DNA of 8,786 bases, from positions 1 through 8,786 of the forward strand of contig JAQGKJ010000790.1 in the NCBI GenBank assembly GCA_028290165.1, read 5' to 3'. The translations under genes and the position numbers were made by a program. A model generated the notes under the pieces. That model saw only the letters and a program-made list of their open reading frames with translations, ran no database searches and was not told the origin of the DNA. Of this stretch, positions 6,070 to 8,786 are shown piece after piece. This DNA is from Bradyrhizobium sp. Its GTDB lineage: Bacteria; Pseudomonadota; Alphaproteobacteria; Rhizobiales; Xanthobacteraceae. Numbering within the stretch: the stretch's first letter is position 1; each line of letters begins with the position of its first letter.

Positions 6070-7941
6070 TCAGTCACGCGGAATGGTCAGCGGCCGCGAT
6101 TCCCGCGTCTGCGCGGCCAATCGAACCGCCGCATTCGGCGCACCAAATCCCTCATAATTGCGGCGCTGGACGATCTCGAAGAAGAACCGCTCGTCGAAAA
6201 TATGGGTGTAGGCCTGGAAGAATTCGCCGTCGCCTTCGCGATCGTACAGGATCTGGTTGTCGCGAAGCGCCGCCATCGTCACCGCATCGAGATCGTATTT
6301 GGCTTCGATATCGTCGTAGTAATTATCGGGAATTTTCAGGAAATCCGCACCCCGCGCGCGCATGTCCTTTATCGTCGCGAAAATATCGGCGCACGAAAAC
6401 GCGATGTGCTGGACGCCCGAGCCGAAGAATTCGTGGATGAAGCGGGACGCCAGCGTCCGGGTGGCCGACGAACCGTTGAGGATCACACGCAGGCCATGAC
6501 TGCCGTTGATCAGCGCCTGGCTCTGCACCAACCCCACCGGATCGGCAATCTCCATCTGCGGCAGACGCTGCAGGTCGAGGATTCCAGTGTAGAACAGTAA
6601 CCAGGACAGCATCTCGTCGTAAGGCATCGACTGCGAGATGTGATCGACCGCGTCAAGACGGTCCCTGGCCGGATCACTGCGCAGCGCTTCGAAGTCGGTA
6701 TCCCAGTTCTTGCCGGCCTGTTCCAGAAAATAGAGCAGGCTGCCGCCGACGCCGCGGATCGCGGGAATCTCCAGTTCGCCCGGCCCGACCGGAGAATAGA
6801 AGGTACGCGCCATCAGCGCCTCCGCGCGCGTCATGGTCTTGCCGGCGTCATCGACATCGATCGCGATGGCGCAGACGCCGGGACCGTGCATGATGTAGTG
6901 CGAGTGGGCAAAACCATCCGGCTCGCAGTTGATGACGAGCTCGATATTGCCTTGCGACCAGCGCTCGACGTCCTTGCTGCGATGGGAACCGGTCCTGCGA
7001 AAACCGAGCTGGCGGAACAGCGCGGCCAGATCCCTGGCCTTGGCCTCACTGATGGCGAACTCGATGAATCCGACGCCGCGGCTGCGCGCCTTCGGTTGCA
7101 GCCTGGCGGTTGATGGGGTGGACGAGCTCTCCGCAAGCCGATCCTCGAGCAGAATGAGCGAACGCAGCCCGTCAGTCGCGGTGCGGACCGGGGAGCCGGC
7201 GCGAAACTGATCGTTGAAAATCTCCAGCGACAGCGGGCCTGAATACCCGGTCGTCCGCACCGCCTCCATGAAATCGGCCACCGGCAGATCACCTTGCCCG
7301 GGGAAACAGCGGAAATGCCGGCTCCAGGACAGCACGTCGAGACCGAGTTTCGGCGCGTCGGCCAGCTGAACGAGAAAGATCTTGTCGGCCGGGATGGACC
7401 GGATCGCGTTGGTCGGAAATGCCGGCGCCAGCGCATGAAAGCTGTCCAAAATGATGCCGATCGATGGGTGGTCGGCGCGCCGCACGATTTCCCAGGCATC
7501 GCGATAGTCGTTGACATGGCGTCCCCAGGCCAGCGCCTCGAAGCCGACGCGCAGGCCGCGCGAAGCGGCAAGTTCGCCAAGCGCTCGGAAATCGGCCGCC
7601 GCGCGGTCGATGCCGCCGAGCGAAACCGGAGAGATATTGCTGCAGACCAGCAGCAGGTCGGTCCCCAATTCCTGCATCAGGTCGAACTTGCGTTCGGCTC
7701 TGGCAAAATTGCGCGCGCGCTGCGGCTCGGGCATGCCCTCGAAATCGCGAAACGGCTGGAACGCGCAGATTGCGAGATTAAGATCGCGGCAGAGTTGCCC
7801 GACATCGCCGGGACTGCCGCTAAACGACAACAGGTCGTTCTCGAAGATCTCCACGGCGTCAAAGCCTGCGCTGGCTGCGGCGCGCAGCTTCTCGTCGAGC
7901 GAGCCGCTGAGCGAGACAGTGGCTATCGAACGCGTGCTCAT
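6070..7941 (-). CDS. quiC: 3-dehydroshikimate dehydratase fused to HPPD-like domain (QuiC)
   Basis: This 623-residue protein matches the bifunctional sugar phosphate isomerase / 4-hydroxyphenylpyruvate dioxygenase-like family, which includes Pseudomonas QuiC1. The N-terminal TIM barrel (about 1-265) dehydrates 3-dehydroshikimate to protocatechuate, a step in quinate and shikimate catabolism. Hallmarks are SIATVSLSG (5-13), FENDLL (33-38), FQPFRDFEG (61-69) and SWSRHFRCFPGQGDLP (205-220). The metal tetrad is Glu135, Asp166, Gln192 and Glu240, one residue offset from the tetrad I recall for QuiC1. After a linker (about 266-288), two VOC-type modules (about 289-405 and 427-600) form an HPPD-like domain. 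His434, His512 and Glu589 correspond to its iron triad. ATG at 7939-7941 overlaps the livF stop by 4 nt (ATGA), so the two are translationally coupled. The cytoplasmic product protocatechuate would feed the beta-ketoadipate pathway; none of that pathway is in the window. Confidence 0.94.
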   Translation of the reverse strand: MSTRSIATVSLSGSLDEKLRAAASAGFDAVEIFENDLLSFSGSPGDVGQLCRDLNLAICAFQPFRDFEGMPEPQRARNFARAERKFDLMQELGTDLLLVCSNISPVSLGGIDRAAADFRALGELAASRGLRVGFEALAWGRHVNDYRDAWEIVRRADHPSIGIILDSFHALAPAFPTNAIRSIPADKIFLVQLADAPKLGLDVLSWSRHFRCFPGQGDLPVADFMEAVRTTGYSGPLSLEIFNDQFRAGSPVRTATDGLRSLILLEDRLAESSSTPSTARLQPKARSRGVGFIEFAISEAKARDLAALFRQLGFRRTGSHRSKDVERWSQGNIELVINCEPDGFAHSHYIMHGPGVCAIAIDVDDAGKTMTRAEALMARTFYSPVGPGELEIPAIRGVGGSLLYFLEQAGKNWDTDFEALRSDPARDRLDAVDHISQSMPYDEMLSWLLFYTGILDLQRLPQMEIADPVGLVQSQALINGSHGLRVILNGSSATRTLASRFIHEFFGSGVQHIAFSCADIFATIKDMRARGADFLKIPDNYYDDIEAKYDLDAVTMAALRDNQILYDREGDGEFFQAYTHIFDERFFFEIVQRRNYEGFGAPNAAVRLAAQTRESRPLTIPRD

Positions 7942-8678
7942 GCGGCGCTCTCCGCCATGACGCCGCCCAGGAACAATTGCCCGATGCGGGGGTCGTTGAG
8001 CACCCGCTCCGCTTTATCGACTAGGCGGGTGCGGCCGAGTTCGAGCACGATGCCGAAGTCGGAGATTTCCAGCGCCGAGCGCGCGTTCTGCTCGATCATC
8101 AGGATCGACACGCCGCGGTCGCGCAATTCCTTCAGGATGTTGAAGGTCTGCTGCACCATCAAGGGCGAAAGGCCGATCGACGGTTCGTCGATCAGCACCA
8201 GTTGCGGATTGAGCAGCAACCCGCGGACGATCTCGAGCTGCTTCTGCTCGCCGCCCGACAGCGTGGACGCCTGCTGCGTTGCCTTCTTGCGCAGCACCGG
8301 AAACTTGTCGAGGGCCGCTTCAATTCGATCAGGCAGATCGGTGATGTCACGCCCGGCCGCCGATGCGCCGAGTTCGATGTTGTGGCGCACCGACAGTTCG
8401 GGGAAAATGTTGCGGCCCTGCGGCACGTAGCAAATCCCCGCGGTCAGCAATGCGCGGGGGCTCAAGCCGGTGACGTCGCGCCCCCTAAAGACGACCTTGC
8501 CTTCGCGCAGCCTCAAGAGACCAAAAATCGCCTTGAACACGGTGGATTTGCCGGCGCCGTTCGGCCCGATCACGGTGGTGATCGATCCCGCCGGCACCGA
8601 AAAACTGGTGCCGTTGAGGATCGTCATCTTGCCGTAGCCGCCGACGAGGTTTTTGACATCCAGAATGATATCGCTCAT
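7938..8678 (-). CDS. livF: Branched-chain amino acid-type ABC transporter ATP-binding protein LivF
   Basis: This 246-residue protein is a single ABC ATPase domain of LivF type. Walker A is GPNGAGKST (38-46), the Q-loop is Gln87 in VPQGRNIFPELSV, the signature is LSGGEQKQ (140-147), and Walker B is LVLIDEPS (160-167). The switch region reads MIEQN (194-198), as usual in LivF. It hydrolyses ATP on the cytoplasmic face for a HAAT/Liv importer, together with LivG, two permeases and a binding protein lying beyond the window. It begins 10 nt after the livG stop, with GAGG overlapping that stop, and its own stop overlaps quiC. HAAT transporters carry amino acids but also aromatic acids and related carboxylates. 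Coupling to quiC points to quinate, shikimate, dehydroshikimate or an aromatic acid as cargo, which is inference. Confidence 0.95.
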   Translation of the reverse strand: MSDIILDVKNLVGGYGKMTILNGTSFSVPAGSITTVIGPNGAGKSTVFKAIFGLLRLREGKVVFRGRDVTGLSPRALLTAGICYVPQGRNIFPELSVRHNIELGASAAGRDITDLPDRIEAALDKFPVLRKKATQQASTLSGGEQKQLEIVRGLLLNPQLVLIDEPSIGLSPLMVQQTFNILKELRDRGVSILMIEQNARSALEISDFGIVLELGRTRLVDKAERVLNDPRIGQLFLGGVMAESAA

Positions 8679-8688
8679 AGGCGTGTCC

Positions 8689-8786
8689 TCAATGGCCGAG
8701 ATAGGCTTCGATGACGGCGGGATCGGCGCGCACTTCGTCAGGTCTGCCCATCGCGAGTACTTTTCCCTCCGCCATCACCATGACGC
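8689..8786 (-). CDS. livG: ABC transporter ATP-binding protein LivG (C-terminal end only)
   Basis: The last 31 codons and the TGA stop (8689-8691) of a gene entering from the right edge are present. The peptide contains VMAEGKVLAMGRPDEVRAD followed by PAVIEAYLGH, the standard C-terminal tail of LivG-type ATPases, where AYLG is nearly invariant. LivG pairs with LivF as the two nucleotide-binding subunits. It lies 10 nt upstream of livF in the same operon. Its ATPase motifs are outside the window. Confidence 0.88.
   Translation of the reverse strand, partial: VMVMAEGKVLAMGRPDEVRADPAVIEAYLGH

Noticed and set aside
5688..6440. 250-codon open frame on the plus strand
   Set aside because: It is antisense to the TIM-barrel and quiC genes; the Arg-rich translation is a shadow-frame signature.
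7294..8430. 378-codon open frame on the plus strand
   Set aside because: It is antisense to quiC and livF, both unmistakable, and has no recognisable motif or ribosome binding site.
1..8786. CRISPR array, tRNA or rRNA genes, phage or transposase genes
   Set aside because: No regularly spaced repeats, cloverleaf or rRNA-like sequence, integrase or transposase motifs were seen on either strand.

Overview
The window looks like chromosomal DNA of a GC-rich alphaproteobacterium, most likely Bradyrhizobium, Rhodopseudomonas or a close relative. This rests on strong GC bias in third codon positions, rhizobial-type gene families (a MatB remnant, a QuiC fusion, a Liv-type ABC transporter), and intergenic palindromic repeats of a kind I recall from Bradyrhizobiaceae. 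The assignment comes from memory of these families; no search was run.

Layout. Positions 1-225 hold no gene but contain a compact palindromic repeat (two hairpins enclosed by an outer stem). Positions 226-1662 (minus) carry a complete class III (CaiB/BaiF) CoA-transferase. It is followed, in the same reading frame and directly after its stop codon, by the last ~80 codons of a malonyl-CoA synthetase (matB-like) gene that has lost its other ~85%. A 201-bp divergent intergenic region with a repeated 11-bp sequence separates this from a plus-strand SDR dehydrogenase (1864-2625). Next comes a 371-bp gene-free stretch. It holds a ~160-bp inverted-repeat element and the leader of a secreted fasciclin-domain protein (2997-3569), which ends in a good intrinsic terminator.

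Positions 3723-5159 (plus) form a two-gene redox unit: a four-helix b-type cytochrome with four candidate haem-ligand histidines, and a Tat-exported molybdopterin oxidoreductase of the sulfite oxidase/YedY fold. The oxidoreductase also carries a lipobox with Asp at +2. The likely arrangement is a periplasmic, membrane-anchored Mo enzyme exchanging electrons with the quinone pool through the cytochrome. Its substrate cannot be read from the sequence.

Positions 5205-8786 (minus) are an operon, read right to left: livG (only its C-terminus is in the window), livF, quiC, and a small TIM-barrel isomerase-like protein. QuiC is a 623-residue fusion of a 3-dehydroshikimate dehydratase domain and an HPPD-like domain, and both predicted metal sites are intact. 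With a Liv/HAAT-type transporter overlapping it by 4 bp, the operon most likely imports a quinate/shikimate-type or related compound and converts 3-dehydroshikimate to protocatechuate.

Most of the window is ordinary. The most interesting points are the in-frame CoA-transferase/matB junction, the cytochrome b-Mo lipoprotein pair, and the intact second metal site in the QuiC fusion next to an extra TIM-barrel gene.
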